Assembly: GCF_900105945.1 (NCBI RefSeq)
Contig: NZ_FNSO01000004.1
Coordinates: forward strand, 1,116,001-1,180,000
Direction: 5' to 3'
DNA from: Amycolatopsis tolypomycina
GTDB taxonomy: Bacteria; Actinomycetota; Actinomycetes; Mycobacteriales; Pseudonocardiaceae
Length of the DNA stretch: 64,000 nucleotides
Shown: piece after piece, positions 15,774-23,224 of the stretch
Layout of the letters: the number at the start of each line of letters is the position of its first letter
Numbering within the stretch: position 1 is the stretch's first letter
The notes under the pieces: generated by a model
Databases searched by the model: none
What the model was told of the DNA's origin: nothing
What the model saw: only the letters and a program-made list of their open reading frames with translations
Translations under genes and position numbers: made by a program

Positions 15774-16256
15774 ATGACCGGAGATCCCGGAGTGGACGCG
15801 TTGATCCGGCAGTGGGCCGCCGAGCGCGAGAGGACTCCCGAGGAGCAGGAGGTCGACCGCATCGCGTCCGCGTGGCTGGCCGACGCACCCGCGCAGGCCC
15901 CGGGCATTCCCGGCCAGCGCGCCCGGACCGGCCAGTCGCGGTTCGTCCCCGTCGAGTCGGCCGACCCCGGCTACCTCGCCGCGATGCGCAGCCGGCTGCC
16001 GGAGGTGCCCGAAGAGCTCCTCACCGCCGCCGCGGGCTGGTGGCAGATGGTCGGCGGCGTCGCCGAGGCCGAGGAGTGGTGGGACGCCGGCATCAGCCCG
16101 CTCGACCAGCGGGCCCTCGACTACCGGGCGGCCGGTCTCGCGCCGTCCGACCTGAGCAGGCGGCTCGGCCCGATGACCGTGCTGCAGCACCTGCGCCGCG
16201 GCAGTGCCCCGGCCTGGTGCGTCGCGCGCCTCGCGCGGCAGCAGAAGTCCGCCTGA
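15774..16256 (+). CDS. Conserved-looking hypothetical protein, 160 aa
   Basis: AAGGAGG six bases before ATG 15774 fixes the start. The first ~60 residues are acidic (TPEEQEVDRIASAWLAD). The middle is Trp-rich (AGWWQMVGGVAEAEEWWDAG). The last part (LDYRAAGLAPSDLSRRLGPM then TVLQHLRRG) reads like a small helix-turn-helix-type or all-alpha domain with a basic C-terminus. There are no cysteine clusters, signal peptide or membrane segment. It precedes a secreted lytic transglycosylase by 123 bp on the same strand. I do not recognise the family. Confidence 0.7.
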   Translation: MTGDPGVDALIRQWAAERERTPEEQEVDRIASAWLADAPAQAPGIPGQRARTGQSRFVPVESADPGYLAAMRSRLPEVPEELLTAAAGWWQMVGGVAEAEEWWDAGISPLDQRALDYRAAGLAPSDLSRRLGPMTVLQHLRRGSAPAWCVARLARQQKSA

Positions 16257-16379
16257 CGAGACGTTTTCCACTCGGCCGGGTGACCCGGCGTGGTGAGACG
16301 ATCAAGACGGCCCGCGTAACGCTAGCCTGCGCGGGCTCGTTGACCGTTCGTCGACACCACGCTGGAGGACCGGAGTTTC

Positions 16380-17294
16380 GTGCGCACCAGGACCGGAAAG
16401 ACCGAGGACGACCCGATCGGCGCCGACGCCGCGGAAGCCGCCCCCGCCGCACCGGCACCGCGCTCTCCGGGCGTGGCCGTGCTCACCCGGCTGATCGTGG
16501 TCCTCGCCGTGCTGGCCGTGGCCGGCGGCGGGATCTGGCTCGTCACCCGCGCGGCAACGCCGGAGGCGAGCCCGACCACCACCGAAATCCCCGCCCTGCA
16601 GGTCAAGGCGGCCGACGTCCGCCCGGGCTCGGTCGCCCCGGCCGGCGGCGCGGTGGCGGGTGGGGCAGAGCAGCAGACGTCGCCCCAGCAGGCCCGCCCG
16701 CGCGAGACGGGCCCGGCCACGCTGTCCGAGTGGGCGGCCCAGGTCGCGGCGGCCACGGGCGTCCCGGCGCGGGCCCTGCAGGCGTACGGCAACGCCGAGC
16801 TGGCCCTGCGCGCGAACCAGCCGGGCTGCAAGATCTCGTGGGCGACGCTCGCGGGCATCGGCCGCATCGAGTCCAACCACGGCCAGTACGCGGGCGCGGT
16901 CCTCGGCGCGGACGGCCGCCCGTCCAAGCCCATCATCGGTGTCCCGCTCGACGGATCGGCCGGAGTCCAGGCCATCGGCGACACGGACGGCGGCCGCTAC
17001 GACGGCGACGCCGGCGTGGACCGCGCGGTCGGCCCGATGCAGTTCATCCCGGGCACCTGGCGCAAGTGGGCCTCGGACGGCAACGGCGACGGCCTCGGCG
17101 ACCCCCAGCAGATCGACGACGCGGCCCTGGCGGCGGCGCGGTACCTGTGCGCGGGCGGCCGGGACATGGCGAGCCCGAGCGGGTGGTGGGCCGGGATCCT
17201 GTCGTACAACAACTCGACGGAGTACGCGCAGAAGGTGTTCGGCCTCGCGGACGGGTACGCGAAGGCGGCCCAGTCGGTGCGCAAGCGGGGCTGA
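16380..17294 (+). CDS. Membrane-anchored lytic murein transglycosylase (MltB-like domain)
   Basis: Cleaves the glycan backbone of peptidoglycan. The 304-residue product has a cytoplasmic N-terminus and one membrane helix at about residues 36-56 (LIVVLAVLAVAGGGIWLV). A Pro/Thr/Gln-rich linker leads to a transglycosylase domain from about residue 115. The domain shows WATLAGIGRIESNHG with the catalytic Glu in IGRIESNHG, then AVGPMQFIPGTWRKW and the ILSYNNSTEYAQKV end. The start is GTG 16380 with GGAG five bases upstream. The acidic DGNGDGLGDPQQIDD segment may bind calcium. The neighbours are further envelope proteins, consistent with a cell-wall role. Confidence 0.88.
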   Translation: MRTRTGKTEDDPIGADAAEAAPAAPAPRSPGVAVLTRLIVVLAVLAVAGGGIWLVTRAATPEASPTTTEIPALQVKAADVRPGSVAPAGGAVAGGAEQQTSPQQARPRETGPATLSEWAAQVAAATGVPARALQAYGNAELALRANQPGCKISWATLAGIGRIESNHGQYAGAVLGADGRPSKPIIGVPLDGSAGVQAIGDTDGGRYDGDAGVDRAVGPMQFIPGTWRKWASDGNGDGLGDPQQIDDAALAAARYLCAGGRDMASPSGWWAGILSYNNSTEYAQKVFGLADGYAKAAQSVRKRG

Positions 17295-17359
17295 GAGCCG
17301 GGCCACCCTCGCCCGCGACCGCGCGCCGCCTCTCAGCCGGCCAGTGCTAGCGTCGAAGC

Positions 17360-17740
17360 GTGCCAGCTTCCGAGACCGCCTCCCCCTGGGGACGGCGGAT
17401 CGCGATCGTCGCCACCTGCCTGGTGAGCCTGCTCGTCTGCTGCGGGCTGGCCTGGTGGCAGTGGGACCGCTTCACGTCGGCGAACGGCACCTTCCAGAAC
17501 CTCGGCTACGTCCTGCAGTGGCCGCTGTTCGGGCTCTTCCCGGCCTTCATGTTCTGGCGGATCCGCAAGCTCAACCAGAAGGCGCAGGCCGCGCCCGAAG
17601 CTCCCGCGGAGAAGAAGCCCGAGGTGCCAGCCCCCCGCCCCCGCCCGGACACCGAGGTCGCGGACGAGGACGACGAGCTGGCTGCCTACAACCGTTACCT
17701 GCGCGAGCTGAACGCCCGCGACCAGCAGGCCGCAGAGTGA
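17360..17740 (+). CDS. Two-helix membrane protein with charged C-terminal tail
   Basis: A 126-residue protein. Two hydrophobic helices at about 11-33 (IAIVATCLVSLLVCCGLAWW) and 46-66 (LGYVLQWPLFGLFPAFMFWRI) are followed by a Lys/Pro/Glu-rich linker and a conserved-looking end (DDELAAYNRYLRELNARDQ). GTG 17360 lies just downstream of a TAGCGT -10-like box, so the mRNA may be leaderless. The DUF3817 membrane protein gene follows within 32 bp, and this pair is familiar from other actinobacteria, where the first gene is often labelled a transcriptional regulator. I see no DNA-binding motif to support that label. Confidence 0.75.
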   Translation: MPASETASPWGRRIAIVATCLVSLLVCCGLAWWQWDRFTSANGTFQNLGYVLQWPLFGLFPAFMFWRIRKLNQKAQAAPEAPAEKKPEVPAPRPRPDTEVADEDDELAAYNRYLRELNARDQQAAE

Positions 17741-17772
17741 GCAGAGTGAAGAGCAAGAGTGAGGACGACCCG

Positions 17773-18114
17773 ATGACCACCAGCACCGAAGGCGCCCGGA
17801 CAGCCGTGCCGCTCGACGGCCCCCTGGCCCGGTTCCGCACCGCCGCCTACGTCACCGGTGTCGGCCTGCTCGGCCTCTGCTTCGTGATGGTGCTGCGGTA
17901 CGCCTTCGGCAACGCGACGCCGTCGGCGGTCTACTCGCCGATCCACGGTGTCCTCTACATGATCTACCTGGTCCTCACCATCGACCTGGCGATCAAGGCC
18001 CGCTGGTCGATCAAGGGCACCGTGCTGGTCCTGCTGGCCGGCTGCGTCCCGTTCGTCTCGTTCCTCGTCGAGCGCCGGGTGACGCACAAGGTCAAGGCCG
18101 GGGAGAAGCTGTAG
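17773..18114 (+). CDS. DUF3817 integral membrane protein
   Basis: A 113-residue membrane protein of the DUF3817 family. It has the FRTAAYVTGVGLLGLCFVMV helix, a short loop, IHGVLYMIYLVLTIDLAIKA and a third helix VLVLLAGCVPFVSFLVERRV ending in a basic tail. The family is widespread in actinobacteria and its role is unknown. ATG 17773 is used; an upstream GTG at 17737 overlapping the previous stop would add 12 charged residues. It overlaps the convergent MFS gene by 23 bp. Confidence 0.85.
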   Translation: MTTSTEGARTAVPLDGPLARFRTAAYVTGVGLLGLCFVMVLRYAFGNATPSAVYSPIHGVLYMIYLVLTIDLAIKARWSIKGTVLVLLAGCVPFVSFLVERRVTHKVKAGEKL

Positions 18115-19516
18115 CGCGGCGGAAGGTCAGCGCAACCAGCACCGTGCAGGCCGCGAACGCCGCGGCCGTCGCGAACGCCGCCGTCATGCCGTCGACCGTG
18201 AGCTGGGCGCCCGTCGTGCCCGCCGAGCGGGTCACCGAGCCGAACACCGTGACCAGCACGGCCAGCCCGAGCGTGCTGCCGACCTGCTGCATGGTCTGCA
18301 GCACGCCGCCCGCCGCGCCCGCGTCCTCGTTCGGCACGGTGGCCATCACGATCACGTTGAGCGGCGCGAACGCCAGCCCGGCACCCAGTCCCATCAGCAG
18401 CAGCGGCCCGAACAACGCCGGGAAGTACGTGCTCTCGGTGGTGAGCAGCGTGAGCCAGCCGACGCCGGTGACCATCAGGAGCGCGCCGCCGACCGCGAGG
18501 GGCTTCGGCCCGTAGCGGGGGAGCAGCCGCGGCACGAGCCTGCTCATGGTGAAGATCAGCACCGCCATCGGGAGGAACGCGAACCCGGTCGCGAGCGCCG
18601 CGAAGTGCCGGATGTCCTGCATGAACTGAGTCAAGAAGAAGAACATCGACATCATCGCCATCGGCCCGAGGAAGAAGTTCACGTAGGCCGCGCTGCGGTT
18701 GCGGTCGGCGAACAGCCGCAGCGGGACCAGCGGCAGTGCCGTGCGGGCTTCGACGACGACGAAGACGGCGAGCAGCACCAGGCCGGCGGCGAGCGAGCCG
18801 AGCGTCACCGCGTTGCCCCAGCCGTCGGACGCGGCGTGGGTGAAGGCGAACACGAGCGCGCCGACGCCGAGGGTGCCGGTGACCGCGCCGGGTAGGTCCA
18901 GGTGCGCGCGCCGTCGCTCGGGTTCGGGCACGAAGCGCGGGGCGAGCAGGACGATCGCCAGACCGAACGGGACGTTGATGAACAGCCCGGCGCGCCACGA
19001 GATCCACTCGGTGAGCAGGCCGCCGACGATGAGGCCGATCGCGAACCCGCCGCTGGACATGGCGGAGAACAGCGCCAGTGCCCGGACGCGGGCCTTGGCC
19101 TCGGTGAACGTCGTGGTGATCAGCGCCAGGGTGCTCGGGCCCGCCATGGCGGCGCCGACGCCCTGCAGGGCACGGGCGGCGATGAGCAGCGCGGCCGAAT
19201 CGGCGAGGCCGCCGGCCAGCGACGCGAGGGTGAACACGGCGGTGCCGACGACGAACATGCGCCGCCGGCCGAACAGGTCGCCCGCCCGGCCGCCGAGCAG
19301 CAGGAGGCCGCCGAAGACGAGGCTGTAGGCGGTCATCACCCAGGACAGGCCGGTGGCGGAAAACCCCAGGTCGGACTGGATGCGCGGGAGCGCGACGTTG
19401 ACCACGGTCGCGTCGAGGATGAGCATGAGCTGGCAGGTCAGGATGATCGCGAGGACCAGCCCGCTGCGGTGGCCGCGCGCCGGGACGGGCGCGCGGTCGA
19501 GCGTCTGTTGCGACAA
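18092..19516 (-). CDS. MFS drug-export transporter (DHA2/EmrB-QacA type)
   Basis: A 474-residue, 14-helix proton-driven exporter. The second-helix region reads LDATVVNVALPRIQSDLG, followed by LSWVMTAYSLVFGGLLLLGG, the motif A loop GRAGDLFGRRRMF and the GPSTLALITTTFTEAKAR loop. The start is the uncommon TTG at 19516, supported by GGGGGAG seven bases ahead; no ATG or GTG nearby fits. It diverges from a TetR gene over three identical dyad sites, the classic arrangement of an inducible efflux pump with its own repressor. The substrate is probably a hydrophobic drug, dye or self-made metabolite (inference). Confidence 0.92.
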   Translation of the reverse strand: MSQQTLDRAPVPARGHRSGLVLAIILTCQLMLILDATVVNVALPRIQSDLGFSATGLSWVMTAYSLVFGGLLLLGGRAGDLFGRRRMFVVGTAVFTLASLAGGLADSAALLIAARALQGVGAAMAGPSTLALITTTFTEAKARVRALALFSAMSSGGFAIGLIVGGLLTEWISWRAGLFINVPFGLAIVLLAPRFVPEPERRRAHLDLPGAVTGTLGVGALVFAFTHAASDGWGNAVTLGSLAAGLVLLAVFVVVEARTALPLVPLRLFADRNRSAAYVNFFLGPMAMMSMFFFLTQFMQDIRHFAALATGFAFLPMAVLIFTMSRLVPRLLPRYGPKPLAVGGALLMVTGVGWLTLLTTESTYFPALFGPLLLMGLGAGLAFAPLNVIVMATVPNEDAGAAGGVLQTMQQVGSTLGLAVLVTVFGSVTRSAGTTGAQLTVDGMTAAFATAAAFAACTVLVALTFRRATASPRP

Positions 19517-19545
19517 GGGATACTCCCCCGAGGAGTAAGAGAAGC

Positions 19546-19558
19546 GGAGATGTTCTCC
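19546..19558. promoter_or_regulatory. Efflux operator site 1: GGAGA-TGT-TCTCC
   Basis: A perfect dyad with five-base arms and a three-base centre, 30 bp before the MFS start codon. It is the first of three identical-arm sites (others centred 36 and 67 bp further on). Likely bound by the divergent TetR protein. Confidence 0.7.
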
Positions 19559-19581
19559 ACTTGGCTGTGATCCGATAATAT

Positions 19582-19594
19582 GGAGAGCGTCTCC
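19582..19594. promoter_or_regulatory. Efflux operator site 2: GGAGA-GCG-TCTCC
   Basis: Second copy of the GGAGA-N3-TCTCC dyad. It overlaps the AT-rich GATAATAT segment that would serve as a -10 element, so binding here would block transcription. Confidence 0.7.
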
Positions 19595-19612
19595 GGATGC
19601 GCAAGTGAATTC

Positions 19613-19625
19613 GGAGAATCTCTCC
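19613..19625. promoter_or_regulatory. Efflux operator site 3: GGAGA-ATC-TCTCC
   Basis: Third copy. The arms extend by one pair on each side (CGGAGA/TCTCCG). It lies 23 bp before the TetR start codon. The centre-to-centre spacing of 31 bp from site 2 is about three helical turns. Confidence 0.7.
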
Positions 19626-19648
19626 GGTTAAGTGGTGAGGAGGCCGGG

Positions 19649-20215
19649 ATGCCGGGCGGGGACACCGCACGTCCGATGCGGGCGGACGCGCGCCGCAACT
19701 ACGAGCGCATCGTCGCGACGGCGAAGGAGCTCTTCACCACCCAGGGCGCCGATGTGCCGCTGGACGACGTGGCCAAGACGGCCGGCGTCGGCGCGGGCAC
19801 GCTCTACCGGCACTTCCCGACGCGCGAGAAGCTGTTCGAAGCGGTCTACCGCGAGGAGATCACGGTGCTCGCCGACCGCGCGTTCGTCCTGCACGACGAG
19901 CTGCCGCCGTGGGAGGCCCTCGAAGCGTGGCTGCTCGCCCAGGTCACCTGGGTCGTCGAGCGGCACAAGCTGGCGACGATCCTCAAGGAGTCCATCGATT
20001 CGGGCTCCGAAACCTTCCTGTACTGCCAGAAACGGCTCCGCGAGGCGACCGGCCTGCTCGTCGAGACGGCTCAGCAGGCCGGGCTGGTCCGGCCGGACGT
20101 CGTCGGCGCGGACGTCCTCCGGCTCGGCCACGGCGCCGGGATGGCCGTGCGCAACTGCAGCCCGGAGGAGGGCAGGCGCGTGCTGGCCGTGATCTTCGAC
20201 GGCCTGCGCGCCTGA
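19649..20215 (+). CDS. TetR family regulator of the adjacent efflux pump
   Basis: A 188-residue repressor. The N-terminal HTH shows YERIVATAKELFTTQGAD, PLDDVAKTAGVGAGTLYRHF and the PTREKLFEAVYREE helix. This resembles the TetR subgroup with a TetR_C (SbtR-like) C-terminus. ATG 19649 is chosen because GTGAGGAGG stands just upstream; the longer open frame before it contains operator sites 2 and 3. It is divergent from the MFS exporter. It probably represses both genes from the three GGAGA-N3-TCTCC sites and is released by the exported compound (inference). Confidence 0.92.
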   Translation: MPGGDTARPMRADARRNYERIVATAKELFTTQGADVPLDDVAKTAGVGAGTLYRHFPTREKLFEAVYREEITVLADRAFVLHDELPPWEALEAWLLAQVTWVVERHKLATILKESIDSGSETFLYCQKRLREATGLLVETAQQAGLVRPDVVGADVLRLGHGAGMAVRNCSPEEGRRVLAVIFDGLRA

Positions 20216-20219
20216 GGGG

Positions 20220-21812
20220 CTAGCTCCCGATCCCGGTCATCGAGCGGACCTCCATCTCCGCCTGCTTCTCGGCGTCCGCCTTCGGCCGGCCCACCAGCGT
20301 CCCGACGAACCCGCAGAGGAACGAGAACGGGATCGACACCAGGCCCGGGTTCTTCAGCGGGAACCAGGCGAAGTCGATGCCCTTGAAGATCGCGTCCGGC
20401 GCGCCCGAGACGACCGGCGAGAACAGCACCAGCACCAGGCACGCGATCAGCCCGCCGTACATGCCCCACAGCGTGCCGGTGGTGTTGAACCGCTTCCAGA
20501 ACAACGAGTACAGCAGGGTCGACAGGTTCGCCGACGCCGCCACCGCGAACGCCAGCGCCACCAGGAACGCGACGTTCTGCCCGTTCGCGAGCACGCCGCC
20601 GACGATCGCCAGCACGCCGACCGCGATCGCGGTCAGCCGCGCCACCCGGACCTCGTCGGCCGGTTCGGCCTTGCCGCGCTTGAAGATGTTCGCGTAGACG
20701 TCGTGGGCGAAGGAGGCCGACGCGGTGATCGTCAGCCCGGCCACCACCGCGAGGATCGTCGCGAACGCCACCGCGGCGATCACGCCCAGCAGCAGCGTCC
20801 CGCCGATGTGCAGCGCGAGCAGCGGCGCCGCCGAGTTCTCCCCGCCCGGGGCGCTCTTGATCTCGTCCGAGCCGACCAGCGCGGCCGCGCCGAAGCCGAT
20901 CACCAGCGTGCAGCCGTAGAAGATGAGCATGCAGACCGTGGCCCAGACGACCGAGCGGCGCGCCTCCAGGGAGTTCGGCACCGTGTAGAAGCGCATCAGC
21001 AGGTGCGGAAGCGAAGACAGGCCCAGCACCAGTGCCAGCGCCAGCGACACGAAGTCGAGCTTGGTCGTGCCGTCCTTGCCGTAGGAGCCGCCCGGCTCCA
21101 GCAGGCGCTCACCCAGCGGGCTCTTCTCGGTCGCGGCCGAGAGCAGGTTCGAGAAGCTGAAGCCGAACTTGCCCAGCAGGAACACCGCGATCAGCACGAC
21201 GGCGAGCATCAGCACGCCGGCCTTGATGATCTGCACCCACGTGGTGCCCTTCATCCCGCCGACCAGCACGTAGACGACCATGACCAGGCCGACCACGCCG
21301 ATGATCAGCGCCTGCCCGAGCCGGGTGTGGATGTCGAGCAGCAGGGCGACCAGGCCGCCGGCGCCCGCCATCTGCGCCAGCATGTAGAACAGCGAGATCA
21401 CCAGGGTCGACGTCGCCGCGGCGGCCCGCACCGGCCGCGGCTTCATCCGGAAGCTGATGACGTCGCCCATCGTGAACCGGCCGGTGTTGCGCGTCAGCTC
21501 GGCGATCAGCAGCAGGTCGACCAGCCAGGCGACCAGGAAGCCGATGGAGTAGAGGAAGCCGTCGTAGCCGTGGACGGCGATCGCGCCCGCGATGCCGAGG
21601 AACGACGCCGCCGACAGGAAGTCGCCGGAGAGCGCGATGCCGTTCTGGCGCCCGGTGAAGGCACTGCCCGCGGCGTAGTAGTCCGACGTCGAGGAGTTCC
21701 GGCTGCCCGCCCGGTAGACGACGTACAGCGTGATCGCCACGAACAGGGCGAACACGGCGGTGTTGACGACCGGGTCGCTGGCGGTCAGCCCGCCCGCCGC
21801 GAGCGCGGTCAT
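20220..21812 (-). CDS. actP: Sodium:solute symporter, acetate/propionate type (ActP-like)
   Basis: A 530-residue, 13-helix transporter of the SSS family that takes up short monocarboxylates with cations. SAFTGRQNGIALSGDFLSAA near residue 48 and SFLGIAGAIAVHGYDGFLYS are typical of the ActP/MctC branch, as is the long C-terminal helix set. It overlaps the start region of an upstream DUF485 gene by 4 bp, and that pairing is the hallmark of the acetate permease operon. It likely supplies acetate, propionate or pyruvate; the exact substrate is not readable. Confidence 0.9.
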   Translation of the reverse strand: MTALAAGGLTASDPVVNTAVFALFVAITLYVVYRAGSRNSSTSDYYAAGSAFTGRQNGIALSGDFLSAASFLGIAGAIAVHGYDGFLYSIGFLVAWLVDLLLIAELTRNTGRFTMGDVISFRMKPRPVRAAAATSTLVISLFYMLAQMAGAGGLVALLLDIHTRLGQALIIGVVGLVMVVYVLVGGMKGTTWVQIIKAGVLMLAVVLIAVFLLGKFGFSFSNLLSAATEKSPLGERLLEPGGSYGKDGTTKLDFVSLALALVLGLSSLPHLLMRFYTVPNSLEARRSVVWATVCMLIFYGCTLVIGFGAAALVGSDEIKSAPGGENSAAPLLALHIGGTLLLGVIAAVAFATILAVVAGLTITASASFAHDVYANIFKRGKAEPADEVRVARLTAIAVGVLAIVGGVLANGQNVAFLVALAFAVAASANLSTLLYSLFWKRFNTTGTLWGMYGGLIACLVLVLFSPVVSGAPDAIFKGIDFAWFPLKNPGLVSIPFSFLCGFVGTLVGRPKADAEKQAEMEVRSMTGIGS

Positions 21813-22231
21813 CGGCGCTGCTCTTCCGCGAGGCCCGCGCGCGCCCGCAGCTCGGCGACCCGCGGGTCGATCCGGCGGCGCGCGTAGCGCAGGTAGAGCC
21901 AGGTGACCAGCGCGGTGCTGACGAACTGGCCGAGGCCGAGCAGGATGGCGACGTTGACCTGGCCGAACACCTTCCGGCTCATGAAGTCGTGCGCGTACGC
22001 GGCCAGCAGCACGTAGGTCATGTACCAGGCGAAGAAGGCGAAGCTCATCGGGAAGACGAAGCCGCGGAACCGGCGGCGCAGCGAGGCGAACTCGGGGCTG
22101 GCCTGGATCGCGGAGTAGTCGGGGCCCGGGGGAGTGGCGGGACGGCGGTGCTGGTCCCCGGCGGGCAGGGCCGGGATCCGGCCCGTCTCCTCCAGGGCGT
22201 TGCCCGGAACGGGCCGCGCTACGTCGTACAT
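21809..22231 (-). CDS. DUF485 membrane protein, symporter partner
   Basis: A 140-residue protein with two membrane helices, GFVFPMSFAFFAWYMTYVLL and NVAILLGLGQFVSTALVTWL, separated by the short FMSRKVFGQ loop as in the DUF485 family. The N-terminal ~50 residues are a Pro/Arg-rich cytoplasmic extension, longer than the simplest members. The frame stays open far upstream but the start is ATG 22231, with GGAGG six bases ahead. It is translationally coupled to the symporter by a 4-bp overlap. DUF485 proteins are thought to assist acetate-type symporters. Confidence 0.88.
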   Translation of the reverse strand: MYDVARPVPGNALEETGRIPALPAGDQHRRPATPPGPDYSAIQASPEFASLRRRFRGFVFPMSFAFFAWYMTYVLLAAYAHDFMSRKVFGQVNVAILLGLGQFVSTALVTWLYLRYARRRIDPRVAELRARAGLAEEQRR

Positions 22232-23224
22232 GGTGCCTCCGGCAGAGTGCCTCCGTGGCGGCTGTCCGGGCCTGCGGGCAGGGCGCCGGACCGCCCTTGC
22301 GGACTGCGAGGGCACATCGTAACTACGCCGTCCGGCCGCACCAGAAGCGGCCGACCGCCCGGTCGGTCCGTGCCGGTGGTATTCGTTTTCCCGCCGCTCA
22401 CGTCGAATGGGTGACCGGTGGGAACGCACTGCGGAGAACGCCCGTAATGCCGAAAAGAATTGTGACGGGTCGTTGTCCGAGGCGGTTCCGCACTGCGGCG
22501 AACGGGGTAACGGCGCTGGTCGACTCGCCGACCTGGTCACCGAAAGTAGCCAAACAGCGGGCTTGATCCTGCCGCCGGGTGTCATCGGGCTGGGGAAGGG
22601 CGGCGAAGATCCACTGGTCAGCGTAAGGTTCCGAAAGAAATCACCGGGTCGGGGCGGGCGAACGCGCAACGCCACAACATCGGGCACATCTTGACCCTTG
22701 ACCCACCCGTTGGTGGTACGGAGTGTAGATCGACTGAGGGACGTTGCTACCCTGCCTGGGCTAATCGGGTGACGGCCGGATGCGACAAGGCCCCGCGTCC
22801 GGTAACCGGAATTCCCTCTTCGGGGGCGGTGAGGCGGAATGTCGTGGCCCGTGGACGGTCGCGAATGCACTTTTCGCAGGTCAGCGCCCGAACGGGGAAC
22901 ACAATTGACCCCCCGGGTCGCGGGGGTACGATTCTTTGGCCCAGCTGACCACAGCGATCGATTGGCACCGATAAAGTTGATCTCGACCACCGTGCACAAC
23001 GCAAGTTGCGACATGCACGTGCATAGTCCCGGGCACACTCCCGGGCGCGGGACGGGGCGGTGCCTGCCCGGGGACGAGCGCGTGGCCGGCGGGGCAGCCG
23101 GGGACGAGCGAGGGCGCCGGGGAAGCGGCAGGGCAGGGACGGCACGACCGTCCGGTGGCCCGCCGCGAGCCGGGACGCCGCGCCGCCGACGCGGATCCAT
23201 GACGCCGGACAGGGAGTCACTCAC
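22232..23224. other. Intergenic space, 993 bp, divergent control region
   Basis: Separates the symporter operon (minus) from the conservon (plus). The G+C is lower than in the genes between about 22380 and 23000. The open frames in it lack ribosome sites and look random. TTGACC boxes occur at 22691, 22698 and 22905. The length is unusual for this compact window, so an undetected small RNA or a distant regulatory site is possible. I see no strong terminator or repeat. Confidence 0.55.
22905..22932 (+). promoter_or_regulatory. cvnA: Possible sigma-70-type promoter for the conservon
   Basis: TTGACC (22905-22910) and TACGAT (22927-22932) are separated by 16 bases and face cvnA. The spacing is slightly short and the leader to the GTG start would be about 285 bases, so another promoter may exist. 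Confidence 0.35.

Noticed and set aside
22407..22694. A 95-codon frame in the space before the conservon
   Set aside because: No ribosome site, non-coding-like third positions and no recognisable motif.
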